From: an uncultured Agathobacter sp.
GTDB taxonomy: Bacteria > Bacillota > Clostridia > Lachnospirales > Lachnospiraceae
NCBI GenBank assembly: GCA_934358675.1
Contig: CAKRKX010000045.1
Span: 1-19,573, forward strand
Length of the DNA stretch: 19,573 nucleotides
Direction of reading: 5' to 3'
This document shows, piece by piece, positions 6,633 through 14,982 of the stretch (position 1 is the first letter of the stretch; each line of letters opens with the position of its first letter). The notes under the pieces were generated by a model. It saw nothing but the letters and a program-made list of their open reading frames with translations, ran no database searches and was not told where the DNA came from. The position numbers and the translations under genes are program-made.

Positions 6633-7379
6633 ATGCTTGCAGAGGAAAGATTTTTAAAGATATTGTCCATAATAGAGTCAGAAGGAAGCGCAACGATGCA
6701 GGAACTTATGACTGCACTTGACGCATCGGAATCCACAATCCGAAGGGATTTGAACACGATGGATGAAAATGGATTGTTGACAAAGGTCCACGGAGGTGCG
6801 ATTGCCAGGAAACCATCAATCAACACTTCGGACGAGAATGTAAACAGTCGAAAGGCTTTGAACGCAGATGAGAAACATTTGATCGCCAAATATGCGGCAT
6901 CACTCATTCAGCCACACGATTTCGTATACATTGATGCGGGAACAACGACGGAGATGATGATACCGTACATTCAGACAACTGAGGCTGTATTTGTGACAAA
7001 CGCGATCACACACGCAAAGCTGCTCTCCGAGAAAGGATGCAGAGTTTACATTCTCGGTGGAGAGTTCAAGTCACAGACCGAGGCAATCGTTGGTGAGGAA
7101 GCGGTAGAAACACTGGATAAATATAATTTCACCAAAGGATTCTGGGGAACGAACGGAATCAGCGTGACCAAAGGGTTTTCCACACCGGAAGTCAAGGAAG
7201 CGATGGTGAAGAAGCATTCGATCGAGAATTGCAAGAAGTGTTATATTCTTGCCGATTCATCCAAATTCGATCAGATGTCCAGCGTGAAATTCGCAGATTT
7301 TGATCAGGCAACCATACTTACGACCGGGCTGCTCAAGCCGGCATTAAAGAAATACAAGAACATTGTGGAGGTGAAATAA
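6633..7379 (+). CDS. fruR: DeoR/GlpR family transcriptional regulator of the fructose operon
   Basis: The protein has 248 residues, the normal DeoR length. The N-terminal helix-turn-helix (about 6-56) has MQELMTALDASESTIRRDLNTMDENGLLTKVHGGA, the family signature. The sugar-phosphate-binding domain follows, with the phosphate-loop-like YIDAGTTTEMM (about 99-109) and a C-terminal ADSSKFDQ segment (about 207-214). Members repress sugar operons and are released by a phosphorylated intermediate; for fructose operons this is usually fructose-1-phosphate, which is inferred here. The ATG follows AAAAGGAG (6617-6624) with 8-base spacing. It is the first gene of the operon, behind three repeat operators, so autoregulation is expected. 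The stop is one base from the fruK start. The symbol rests on context. Confidence 0.9.
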   Translation: MLAEERFLKILSIIESEGSATMQELMTALDASESTIRRDLNTMDENGLLTKVHGGAIARKPSINTSDENVNSRKALNADEKHLIAKYAASLIQPHDFVYIDAGTTTEMMIPYIQTTEAVFVTNAITHAKLLSEKGCRVYILGGEFKSQTEAIVGEEAVETLDKYNFTKGFWGTNGISVTKGFSTPEVKEAMVKKHSIENCKKCYILADSSKFDQMSSVKFADFDQATILTTGLLKPALKKYKNIVEVK

Positions 7380-7380
7380 C

Positions 7381-8295
7381 ATGATCTATACCGTAACATT
7401 TAACCCTTCTTTGGACTATATCGTAACCGTCAATGATTTTATGACCGGTGTTGTGAACCGTACAAGCAAGGAGATCATCTTTCCGGGCGGCAAGGGAATC
7501 AACGTATCGATGGTGCTTAGCAACTTAGGATGCAGGAACACGGCGCTTGGTTTTATGGCAGGATTTACAGGAGAAGCAATCATCAAGATGCTGCAGGAAA
7601 AAGATATTTCAACGGATTTTATCCATGTGGAAAAAGGTACATCGCGTATCAATGTTAAGCTTCGTGCGCAAAAAGAAACAGAAATCAATGGACAGGGACC
7701 ACAGATTGAATCTGCGGATATCAAGAAACTATACGAAAAACTCAATCAGCTTCAGGATGGAGACATCTTAGTTCTCGCAGGAAGCATCCCGGATACGATG
7801 CCGGAATCCATGTATATGGATATCATGGATTATCTGAAAGAAAAGAATTTAAAGATTGTTGTGGATGCAACAAAGGATTTGCTTTTGAATGTGCTTCCGT
7901 TTCGTCCTTTCCTCATTAAACCGAACAATCATGAGTTGGGCGAGATGTTCCATACCGTGATTACAAAGAAAGAAGACGTAATCACATATGCAAAGAAGCT
8001 TCAGGATAAAGGAGCCAGAAACGTTCTTATTTCCATGGCAGGTGATGGTGCGGTATTGATCACAGAAGATGGTCAGGTATTCCAAAGCGAAGCGCCGAAG
8101 GGAATGCTGATTAATTCCGTAGGTGCCGGGGATTCCATGGTAGCGGGATTTTTGTACGGATACTTACAGAAGAATGATTATGCGGACGCGTTCAAATATG
8201 GCGTATGCACCGGAAGTGCGAGCGCATTTTCCGAAGAACTTGCAACGAAGGCCGAGGTTGAGGCCTTGTTAGATAAAAACAAAGATTTATTTTAG
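7381..8295 (+). CDS. fruK: 1-phosphofructokinase
   Basis: This PfkB/ribokinase-family kinase has 304 residues, the usual size. It converts fructose-1-phosphate plus ATP to fructose-1,6-bisphosphate in the cytoplasm. The N-terminal signature is FPGGKGINVSMVLSNLG (34-50), with the substrate-binding GGKG at 36-39. The C-terminal ATP/anion-hole motif is GAGDSM (248-253), where D251 is the expected catalytic base. The N-terminus YTVTFNPSLDYIV is typical of 1-phosphofructokinase and tagatose-6-phosphate kinase. The position between fruR and a fructose EII permease makes the fructose role by far the better choice. The ribosome site GGAGGTG (7367-7373) lies inside the end of fruR, so translation of the two is linked. 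Confidence 0.94.
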   Translation: MIYTVTFNPSLDYIVTVNDFMTGVVNRTSKEIIFPGGKGINVSMVLSNLGCRNTALGFMAGFTGEAIIKMLQEKDISTDFIHVEKGTSRINVKLRAQKETEINGQGPQIESADIKKLYEKLNQLQDGDILVLAGSIPDTMPESMYMDIMDYLKEKNLKIVVDATKDLLLNVLPFRPFLIKPNNHELGEMFHTVITKKEDVITYAKKLQDKGARNVLISMAGDGAVLITEDGQVFQSEAPKGMLINSVGAGDSMVAGFLYGYLQKNDYADAFKYGVCTGSASAFSEELATKAEVEALLDKNKDLF

Positions 8296-8307
8296 GAGGG
8301 AGAAACG

Positions 8308-10353
8308 ATGAGAATTCGAGATTTACTCGCTGCAGAGAGCATTCAATTAAACGGTGCGGCAGCAGGCAAAACAGATGTGCTCAATCAGATGGTCGATCTG
8401 ATGGCAAAAAGCGGAAAGATTTCTGATGTCGATACTTATCGCAAAGGAGTATTTGCAAGAGAGGAAGAGGGAACAACCGGAATCGGTGAAGGAATCGCGA
8501 TTCCACATTGTAAGTCCGATGCGGTCAACAAGCCGGGACTTGCAGCAATGGTTGTACCGGATGGAGTTGAGTTTGACTCTTTAGATGGAGCTCCGGTACA
8601 CATTTTGTTCCTGATCGCAGCACCAAATACCAAGGATAATGTACATCTTGATGTGCTCAGTAAATTATCCGTTCTTCTGATGGATGAAGATTTTACACAG
8701 AATCTGATCCATGCAAAGAGTGTCGATGAGTTCCTTTCCATCATCGATGCAGCAGAGAATGCAAAGGATGCAGAGGAAGAGGCACAGGCGCAGCAGGAGG
8801 CTCCGAAGGGAATCCAGATTCTTGCTGTAACCGGATGCCCGACCGGAATCGCGCATACTTATATGGCAGCAGAGGCATTGGAAAAGAAGGCTGCCGAGCT
8901 TGGCTACACGATCAAGGTTGAGACCCGTGGATCAAGCGGAGCCAAGAATGTCGTAACCGACGAAGAGATCGCAAACGCAGTAGGAATCATTGTTGCAGCA
9001 GATACAAAGGTTCCGATGGAGCGTTTCAACGGAAAGAAAGTCATCGAGTGCAAGGTTGCGGACGGAATCAACAAGTCCGAAGAACTGATCAACCGCATTA
9101 TGAGCGGTGACGCAAAAGAATATCACGCACAGGAAGGTGCAAGCGAGGAGAAAGAGAGCAAGAACTCCGGCAGCATCGGACATCAGATCTACACACATCT
9201 GATGAATGGTGTATCCCACATGCTTCCATTCGTTATCGGCGGCGGAATCATGACAGCTTTAGCATTCCTGATCGATACGATTCTCGGCTATGGTGCAACC
9301 GGTGGCAGCGCATTCGGTTCCTGTACACCACTGTCTGCATTCTTTAAGTACAGCGGCGGACTTGCAATGGGTCTGATGGTTCCGGTACTCGCAGGATACA
9401 TCGCTTACTCGATCGCCGATCGTCCGGGACTTGCCGTCGGTTTTACCGGTGGACTTCTCGCATCGAGCGGTAACGCACTTGTGACCGGTTATAACTGGGC
9501 AGACAGCACAAGCGGCTTCCAGAAATTTATCGCAGATTTCGCTTTCCAGCAGCCGAATGGTGGAGCAACCGTATCCGGTTTCCTTGGCGGAATTTTAGCA
9601 GGTTTCCTTGCAGGATTTATCGTACTCATGCTGAAAAAGGCATTCGCGAAGCTTCCGGCTTCACTCGATGGAATCAAGCCGACTTTGATCTATCCGTTAC
9701 TTGGTATTTTAATCATCAGTGTTCTGATGTGCTTTATCTTCAACCCGTTGATCGGATTGATCAACACCGGACTCAGCGACATGCTGACATCCATCTCCGA
9801 TGCAGGATTTATTACCGTATTGGGACTGCTCCTTGGAGCAATGATGGCAATCGATATGGGTGGCCCAATCAACAAGGCAGCTTATGTATTCGGTTCCGGA
9901 ATGCTTGCAACAGCAGCACAGATGATGGCAGACGGCGCAAGTGCCAGTGACCCGGCAGTTCAGGCATGCTACATCGCAATGGCTTCCATCATGGTTGGTG
10001 GAATGGTTCCTCCGGTAGGTATCGCTTTGGCATGCCGCTTCTTCCCGAAGAAGTTTACCGCAGCAGAGCGCAACTCATGGGTATCGAACCTGATCATGGG
10101 ATGTTCCTTCATCACAGAGGGGGCGATTCCATTCGCAGCAGCTGACCCGATCCACGTAATTCCATGTACCCTTGTCGGTGCAGGTGTTGCAGGATTCTTA
10201 TCCGCACTGTTTAAATGTACGCTGATGGCTCCTCACGGCGGAATCTTCGTATTCGCAACCGTTGGAAACCCATTGTTATACATTGTTTCATGGGTGATCG
10301 GTTCCGTGATCACAGCATTAATGCTCGGACTGATCAAGAAAGACGCTGAATAA
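8308..10353 (+). CDS. fruA: PTS fructose transporter, fused EIIA-EIIB-EIIC
   Basis: This 681-residue membrane protein imports fructose and phosphorylates it to fructose-1-phosphate. EIIA covers about 1-150 with the phospho-histidine H67 in GIAIPHCKS. A Glu/Ala/Gln-rich linker (about 150-167) joins EIIB, about 168-270, whose phospho-cysteine is C177 in AVTGCPTGIAHTYMAAEAL. EIIC runs from about 290 to the end as a multi-helix channel, beginning IGHQIYTHLMNGVSHMLPFVIGGG and containing AIDMGGPINKAAYVFG and the FITEGAIPFAA loop. All three domains look intact. There is no HPr-like domain in the fusion. An AGGAGGG site precedes the ATG, and the gene is 12 bases from fruK. Confidence 0.96.
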   Translation: MRIRDLLAAESIQLNGAAAGKTDVLNQMVDLMAKSGKISDVDTYRKGVFAREEEGTTGIGEGIAIPHCKSDAVNKPGLAAMVVPDGVEFDSLDGAPVHILFLIAAPNTKDNVHLDVLSKLSVLLMDEDFTQNLIHAKSVDEFLSIIDAAENAKDAEEEAQAQQEAPKGIQILAVTGCPTGIAHTYMAAEALEKKAAELGYTIKVETRGSSGAKNVVTDEEIANAVGIIVAADTKVPMERFNGKKVIECKVADGINKSEELINRIMSGDAKEYHAQEGASEEKESKNSGSIGHQIYTHLMNGVSHMLPFVIGGGIMTALAFLIDTILGYGATGGSAFGSCTPLSAFFKYSGGLAMGLMVPVLAGYIAYSIADRPGLAVGFTGGLLASSGNALVTGYNWADSTSGFQKFIADFAFQQPNGGATVSGFLGGILAGFLAGFIVLMLKKAFAKLPASLDGIKPTLIYPLLGILIISVLMCFIFNPLIGLINTGLSDMLTSISDAGFITVLGLLLGAMMAIDMGGPINKAAYVFGSGMLATAAQMMADGASASDPAVQACYIAMASIMVGGMVPPVGIALACRFFPKKFTAAERNSWVSNLIMGCSFITEGAIPFAAADPIHVIPCTLVGAGVAGFLSALFKCTLMAPHGGIFVFATVGNPLLYIVSWVIGSVITALMLGLIKKDAE

Positions 10354-10381
10354 ATCGAACAACTTGAATGAGGTTAAGACA

Positions 10382-11995
10382 ATGACAATCGAGGGAAAAA
10401 GCGTATACAGCGGGGTGGCGATCGGCCGCCTTGCCGTATACCACAATGCAGAAAAGCAGGTAAAACGAGAGAAAATTACAGACATTCCGGCGGAGATCGC
10501 CCGCTTCGAGGAGGCCCGCGCCAAGGCAAAGGAGCAGCTTGCGGCGCTCTATGAGAAAGCGTTAAAGGAAGTCGGCGAAGTGAATGCCGCAATCTTTGAA
10601 GTACACCAGATGATGTTGGATGACCTTGATTATGTGGAATCCATCACGAATATGATCGAGACACAGGAGGTCAATGCAGAATTTGCAGTCGCAACGACCG
10701 GAGACAATTTCTCCGAGATGTTCGCATCGATGGATGACGATTACATGCGCGCACGTTCTGCCGATGTAAAAGATATCTCAAATCGCGTTGTCGCAGTATT
10801 ACAGGGACAGTCAGAGGGCGGTCTTGACGCAGATGAGCCGGTGATCCTGCTTGCCAACGATCTGGCTCCCAGCGAGACCGTACAGCTTGATAAGTCCAAG
10901 GTTTTATCCTTTGTCACAAGACTCGGATCGACCAATTCGCATACCGCAATCCTTGCGAGAACGATGAACATTCCGGCTTTGATCGGCATTGATTTTCCGG
11001 AAGATGTGGACGGCAAGATGGGAATCGTCGACGGTTACGAAGGAAAGCTGATCGTTGATCCTCCGGTATCCGTCTTAGAGACCTACCAGAAGAAGAAAGC
11101 CGAGGACGAGGAGAAAAAGCGCCTCCTTCAGGAATTAAAAGGCAAAGAGAACGTCACACTCGACGGAACGAAGATCAATCTGTATGCGAACATCGGAAGT
11201 GTTGCCGACGTAGCATCCGTACTTGCCAATGATGCCGGTGGAATCGGACTTTTCCGAAGTGAGTTCCTGTATCTGGAAAGTGCGGATTATCCGACCGAAG
11301 AGGAGCAGTTCCAGGCATACCGTAAGGTTGCGGAGGCGATGGCGGGAAAGAAAGTCATCATCCGTACACTTGATATCGGTGCTGATAAGCAGGTTGGTTA
11401 CTTTGATCTCGGCAAGGAAGATAATCCGGCGATGGGTTATCGTGCTATCCGTATCTGTCTGACCAGAAAAGAAATCTTTAAGACACAGCTTCGTGCGTTG
11501 TACCGCGCAAGCTACTACGGAACAATCGCAATCATGTTCCCGATGATCATTTCTGTGGACGAAGTTCACCAGATCAAGGAGATCATCACAGAGGTCAAGG
11601 CTGAACTGGATCAGGAAGGAGTTCCGTATAAGGAAGTTGAGCTCGGTGTCATGATCGAGACTCCGGCGGCAGTCATGATCAGTGAAGATCTTGCAAAAGA
11701 AGTCGATTTCTTCTCTGTCGGAACGAACGACCTCACACAGTACACGCTGGCGATCGACCGTCAGAATCCGAAGCTGGATGCTTTTTACGATTCGCATCAT
11801 CCTGCAATCCTTAAGATGCTGCAGATGATTGTTGATAACGGTCACAAGGGCGGATGCTGGGTTGGTATTTGCGGAGAGCTTGGTGCGGACACGACACTGA
11901 CCGAGACATTCCTCAAGATGGGATTTGATGAGCTGTCCGTCAGCCCGTCCATGATCCTCAAGGTTCGTCAGAAGATTCGTGAAACACGCCTTTAA
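10382..11995 (+). CDS. ptsI: Phosphoenolpyruvate-protein phosphotransferase (PTS Enzyme I)
   Basis: Enzyme I takes phosphate from PEP and passes it to HPr. The active-site histidine is H187 in GSTNSHTAILARTMNIPALIG, and the PEP-domain cysteine is C497 in GICGELGAD. DFFSVGTNDLTQYTLAIDR and LGVMIETPAAV are the other PEP-utiliser signatures. I chose the ATG at 10382, which follows TGAGG (10369-10373) by 8 bases and gives 537 residues. A TTG at 10364 would add six residues but has no good ribosome site. The gene lies 28 bases after fruA and seems to be the last of the operon. HPr is not encoded in the window, so ptsH must lie elsewhere. This is either the cell's only Enzyme I or a fructose-induced copy; the window cannot say. 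Confidence 0.95.
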   Translation: MTIEGKSVYSGVAIGRLAVYHNAEKQVKREKITDIPAEIARFEEARAKAKEQLAALYEKALKEVGEVNAAIFEVHQMMLDDLDYVESITNMIETQEVNAEFAVATTGDNFSEMFASMDDDYMRARSADVKDISNRVVAVLQGQSEGGLDADEPVILLANDLAPSETVQLDKSKVLSFVTRLGSTNSHTAILARTMNIPALIGIDFPEDVDGKMGIVDGYEGKLIVDPPVSVLETYQKKKAEDEEKKRLLQELKGKENVTLDGTKINLYANIGSVADVASVLANDAGGIGLFRSEFLYLESADYPTEEEQFQAYRKVAEAMAGKKVIIRTLDIGADKQVGYFDLGKEDNPAMGYRAIRICLTRKEIFKTQLRALYRASYYGTIAIMFPMIISVDEVHQIKEIITEVKAELDQEGVPYKEVELGVMIETPAAVMISEDLAKEVDFFSVGTNDLTQYTLAIDRQNPKLDAFYDSHHPAILKMLQMIVDNGHKGGCWVGICGELGADTTLTETFLKMGFDELSVSPSMILKVRQKIRETRL

Positions 11996-12030
11996 TCTAT
12001 AAAAACTTCATCATAAATAGTAAACGGAAG

Positions 12031-12064
12031 GAACGTCAGGAGAATTTCTTGACGTTCTTTTCGT
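12031..12064 (+). terminator. Terminator after ptsI (end of fru operon)
   Basis: GAACGTCA (12031-12038) pairs perfectly with TGACGTTC (12050-12057) over an 11-base loop, followed by TTTTCGTT. It lies about 35 bases after the ptsI stop. The stem is short but uninterrupted, and the right arm doubles as part of the next promoter. Confidence 0.75.
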
Positions 12065-12077
12065 TATCCTCTATCAT
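12049..12077 (+). promoter_or_regulatory. Putative rsmI promoter overlapping the fru terminator
   Basis: TTGACG (12049-12054), 17 bases, TATCAT (12072-12077): each hexamer is one base off consensus and the spacing is ideal. The -35 lies inside the right arm of the ptsI terminator. It is the only good promoter candidate ahead of rsmI. Confidence 0.55.
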
Positions 12078-12181
12078 ATTAAGAAGTGTAAGAAAACCTT
12101 TGTAATATTGAAATGCTGATGTAAGAATGATGGTGAATGAGCGCTTATGAAGGCATTGCGATACAAGGAAAGGAAGAGTTT

Positions 12182-13054
12182 ATGGAAGAAAAAAACCGTA
12201 TCGGTGAAAGAACAACCGGTACTTTGTATCTGTGTGCGACACCGATCGGAAACCTGGAAGACATTACATTCCGCGTGCTGCGCACATTAAAAGAGGTGGA
12301 TCTGATCGCGGCGGAGGATACGCGCAACTCGATCAAGCTGCTGAATCACTTCGAGATCAAGACGCCGATGACCAGTTATCATGAATATAATAAGATTGAA
12401 AAGGCATACCAACTTGTTGATAAGATGCGTGCAGGCAAGAACATCGCGCTCATCACCGATGCGGGAACGCCGGGCATCTCCGATCCGGGTGAGGATATTG
12501 TGAGGATCTGCTACGAGGAGGGAATTCCGGTGACCTCGCTTCCGGGAGCGGCAGCATGTGTGACCGCACTCACGATGTCCGGAATGCCGACGAGACGATT
12601 CGCGTTTGAGGCCTTTTTGCCGAAAGATAAGAAGGAGCATCAGGCGGTGCTTACGGAGTTGGAGCAGGAGACGCGCACAATCATTATCTATGAGGCACCG
12701 CATCATCTGGTAAAAACGTTGACGGAACTTTCGGAGCATCTCGGCGGGGAGCGCAGACTGACGATCTGTCGCGAACTGACAAAGAAGCACGAAGAGAAAA
12801 TGCAGACCACCCTTGCGGATAGTCTGCAGTATTACGCGGTCAATGATCCGCGCGGAGAATATGTGCTTGTGATCGAGGGACGATCCCGCGAGGAGATGAT
12901 CCGCGAGCAGCAGGCAAGCTGGGAAAGCATGAGTATCGCGGAGCACATGCAGCACTACGAATCGCAGGGCATCGACCACAAAGAAGCGATGAAGCTTGTT
13001 GCGAAGGATCGCGGTGTCAGCAAGCGCGACATTTATCAGGCATTGTTGCAGTAA
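12182..13054 (+). CDS. rsmI: 16S rRNA (cytidine(1402)-2'-O)-methyltransferase
   Basis: RsmI uses S-adenosylmethionine to 2'-O-methylate C1402 of 16S rRNA in the decoding centre. Family signatures of the tetrapyrrole-methylase fold are plain: TLYLCATPIGNLEDITFRVL at the N-terminus, AAEDTRNSIKLLNHF, ALITDAGTPGISDPGEDIVR and SLPGAAACVTALTMSGMPT. The C-terminal region ends in a lysine-rich small helical domain (HKEAMKLVAKDRGVSKRDIYQALLQ). I prefer the ATG at 12182, which follows AAGGAAGAG (about 12170-12177) and gives 290 residues. An upstream in-frame ATG at 12137 would give 305 but has a weaker ribosome site. It is a single-gene unit whose stop codon touches the stop of the convergent peptidase gene with no base between. 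Confidence 0.95.
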   Translation: MEEKNRIGERTTGTLYLCATPIGNLEDITFRVLRTLKEVDLIAAEDTRNSIKLLNHFEIKTPMTSYHEYNKIEKAYQLVDKMRAGKNIALITDAGTPGISDPGEDIVRICYEEGIPVTSLPGAAACVTALTMSGMPTRRFAFEAFLPKDKKEHQAVLTELEQETRTIIIYEAPHHLVKTLTELSEHLGGERRLTICRELTKKHEEKMQTTLADSLQYYAVNDPRGEYVLVIEGRSREEMIREQQASWESMSIAEHMQHYESQGIDHKEAMKLVAKDRGVSKRDIYQALLQ

Positions 13055-13064
13055 TTACTGCAAC
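13045..13064. repeat. 20-base perfect palindrome across two convergent stop codons
   Basis: GTTGCAGTAATTACTGCAAC is its own reverse complement. It is centred between the rsmI stop TAA (13052-13054) and the peptidase stop (TTA 13055-13057 on the plus strand). Both proteins therefore end in Leu-Gln by the same codons. There is no loop and no T tract, so ordinary intrinsic termination is not obvious. Confidence 0.85.
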
Positions 13065-14803
13065 GCTTTCTCAATCTGTTCATTAAGAATCGCAAACGGC
13101 GACGGTCCGGTACGAAGGATTGCTTCATGGAAGGCAACCGTATCGAATTGGTCGCCGTATTTTAACGCGTATTTGTCATGAAGCTGCCGAAACTGCAGGT
13201 AGCCCACATAATATTTCAGATAGTTTCCCGGATCTTCAAGGACGAGATTGGTGATCGCATTGATCGTCTCCTCTTCACAGATGCCGTAATCACTCCAGAA
13301 TTTTAGCATTTCCGGCTTTTTCCAACCATAATAATGAATACCGATATCGGAGCTGGCATAGAGGCTCAGCGTTGCGGCCTGATTGTGCTGCAGCAGGCTT
13401 GCGACATCCTCCGGGAGGTTGGCGTAATAGTATGCCTGCATCTCGACGTAAGTCGCCCAGCCCTCCGTGAAAGCAGGATAATTGAGGAGTGCCTGCACCT
13501 TCGGATCGCCGGATGCATAGGAGGAGATCGTCTGGTAGAGATGGCCCGGAAAGCCTTCGTGTGCGAGCGTTGTAAAGTAGGAGACATCATTGTATTTGCT
13601 CGCATCATTGATGTAGATCCGGTTGTAGGAATAATCGTCGATTGGCGCGGTAATGTAGAATGCCGGCGCGAGATATTCGGACAAAGCGGGATCAACGTGG
13701 CAGACTTCGTAAATCGTATCCGGCGCAGCAGGAAAATCGGCAAGCATCGCAGTTTTCAACGTCTCGATCATTTCATTTTCATCGGTCATTGTCCATTTTG
13801 GATCAGCAGACTCGGCGATCAGTTTTGGATTCTTGGAGATCAGATCCGAACAAAAGGCGGTATCTTCGGAACGCGCCTGGGCAATCTGCGCATCAATCTC
13901 TTCGATGGACAGATCCAGACCGGTGTTGTAGGCGACAAGTGCCTCGTAGTAAGCCTTGCCGTCCTCGTATTCACAGAGTCCCCAGTCGTTTCTGCCACAT
14001 CCGAGCAGCTTTGTAAGCCCGGAGATCATCTGTGTGTAAGCCGGGATCACATGGTCGGCGATTACTTCCTGATTCTGCGCAATGTAGCTTTCCTTGTCAG
14101 ATGCACTCAGTCCGTCCAGGGCATTGAGACGGTTGACAAACGTATCAAACAGGAAATTATCTTCGGGGTGTTCGGTGAAGATTTCACAGCCGGAGATCAC
14201 TTTCATGCAGCTTTTGTCTGACATGAAGAGACCGGACTCTGCCTTTTTCTGCTCGAAGGAAAGAATATCCGAAAAGTATTCGTCCATCTGGGAGAGCAGA
14301 GTCAGATAGTCTTCTACATCCTGTTTGGAGTAGAAAGGATATTCCGCGAGCAGGATCGGAAGCTGCGAAGTCACGCCGTTGGAAGGTGTCAGCACTTCCT
14401 CGTAGAGCGGATACTGTGCGATCGCCTGCTGGCGTACAAGAGAATCTTTAAGAAGCGCGTGTGTCAGTTTTCCCTGTGCGTCGAGTGTGCGCGTTGCGTA
14501 GGAATCGAGCTGTTTTTGCAGATCCTCGATTTTGGAAAGGGCATCTTTTTGCGTTGCCCATGAAAAACTGCCGAGGCGCACTTCCGGGGAAGTGATTCCG
14601 GCAGATTTGGGATTCTTTAGCGTAAAATGTAAGTTCATTGTGTTTGCCGTCACCTCATCCTCAAAAAGCTGGTCTACAAAAGAGTCGAAGGTCTGTGAGG
14701 TTCCAGCGTGAGGAAGTCCCGAAAAGTTCCGGGCGCACACGAAGATCGCAAGCAGCAGCGTGGCGGCGAGCAGAATGCGATATTTTTTCAGAAAGGATTT
14801 CAT
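13055..14803 (-). CDS. Secreted DUF885 family zinc metallopeptidase
   Basis: The protein has 582 residues. The start MKSFLKKYRILLAATLLLAIFVCARN is a positively charged signal sequence or membrane anchor (about 5-23), so it acts outside the membrane. The DUF885 catalytic signature HEGFPGH is at 415-421, with H415, E416 and probably H421 at the zinc site. TEGWATYVE (446-454) carries the likely third ligand, E447. These features place it with the gluzincin-like DUF885 peptidases, whose substrates in gut Firmicutes are mostly unknown. AGGAG precedes the ATG on the minus strand, and a TATAAT-like -10 (14828-14833) is seen without a clear -35. The gene converges on rsmI with no gap. Peptide or protein hydrolysis is family knowledge; the substrate cannot be told. 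Confidence 0.9.
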   Translation of the reverse strand: MKSFLKKYRILLAATLLLAIFVCARNFSGLPHAGTSQTFDSFVDQLFEDEVTANTMNLHFTLKNPKSAGITSPEVRLGSFSWATQKDALSKIEDLQKQLDSYATRTLDAQGKLTHALLKDSLVRQQAIAQYPLYEEVLTPSNGVTSQLPILLAEYPFYSKQDVEDYLTLLSQMDEYFSDILSFEQKKAESGLFMSDKSCMKVISGCEIFTEHPEDNFLFDTFVNRLNALDGLSASDKESYIAQNQEVIADHVIPAYTQMISGLTKLLGCGRNDWGLCEYEDGKAYYEALVAYNTGLDLSIEEIDAQIAQARSEDTAFCSDLISKNPKLIAESADPKWTMTDENEMIETLKTAMLADFPAAPDTIYEVCHVDPALSEYLAPAFYITAPIDDYSYNRIYINDASKYNDVSYFTTLAHEGFPGHLYQTISSYASGDPKVQALLNYPAFTEGWATYVEMQAYYYANLPEDVASLLQHNQAATLSLYASSDIGIHYYGWKKPEMLKFWSDYGICEEETINAITNLVLEDPGNYLKYYVGYLQFRQLHDKYALKYGDQFDTVAFHEAILRTGPSPFAILNEQIEKALQ

Positions 14804-14832
14804 AGGAAAGCTCCTGTGAGCGAAATTATTAT

Positions 14833-14982
14833 ATGGTATGCATTGAAATGCTGCGTCATGCGAGAAGAATGTGGATAAAAATCAGGGAAGAAGGAGTGAA
14901 TGTGAAAAAGAAAAGACGCACGTCATATAATAAAGAGGAAAATCATATAGTGAACAAAGGGAAAAAGGGGAATGGCACATGA
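14833..14982 (+). CDS. Possible small basic ORF overlapping the spmA start
   Basis: An open frame of 49 residues from ATG 14833 (37 from ATG 14869, 26 from GTG 14902) ends at TGA 14980-14982, overlapping the spmA ATG in an ATGA junction. The best ribosome site, AAGGAG at 14891-14896, is 5 bases before the GTG at 14902. The 26-residue form is very rich in Lys/Arg (VKKKRRTSYNKEEN near its start). I recognise no family. It may be a leader peptide coupling translation into spmA, or a chance frame. Confidence 0.25.
   Translation: MVCIEMLRHARRMWIKIREEGVNVKKKRRTSYNKEENHIVNKGKKGNGT

Noticed and set aside
10364..10381. TTG start of ptsI
   Set aside because: The ATG at 10382 has a well-placed TGAGG site; the TTG has none and adds residues not typical of the family start.
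11135..11845. Open frame of 236 codons on the minus strand inside ptsI
   Set aside because: The opposite strand encodes conserved Enzyme I motifs throughout; the antisense product is Cys/Asp/Arg-rich with no family likeness.
12287..12979. Open frame of 230 codons on the minus strand inside rsmI
   Set aside because: Antisense to conserved methyltransferase sequence and without any recognisable domain.
13334..14221. Long open frame on the plus strand opposite the DUF885 gene
   Set aside because: It is fully antisense to a gene with clear catalytic motifs, its product shows no recognisable domain, and no ribosome site fits. It is a by-product of codon use on the other strand.
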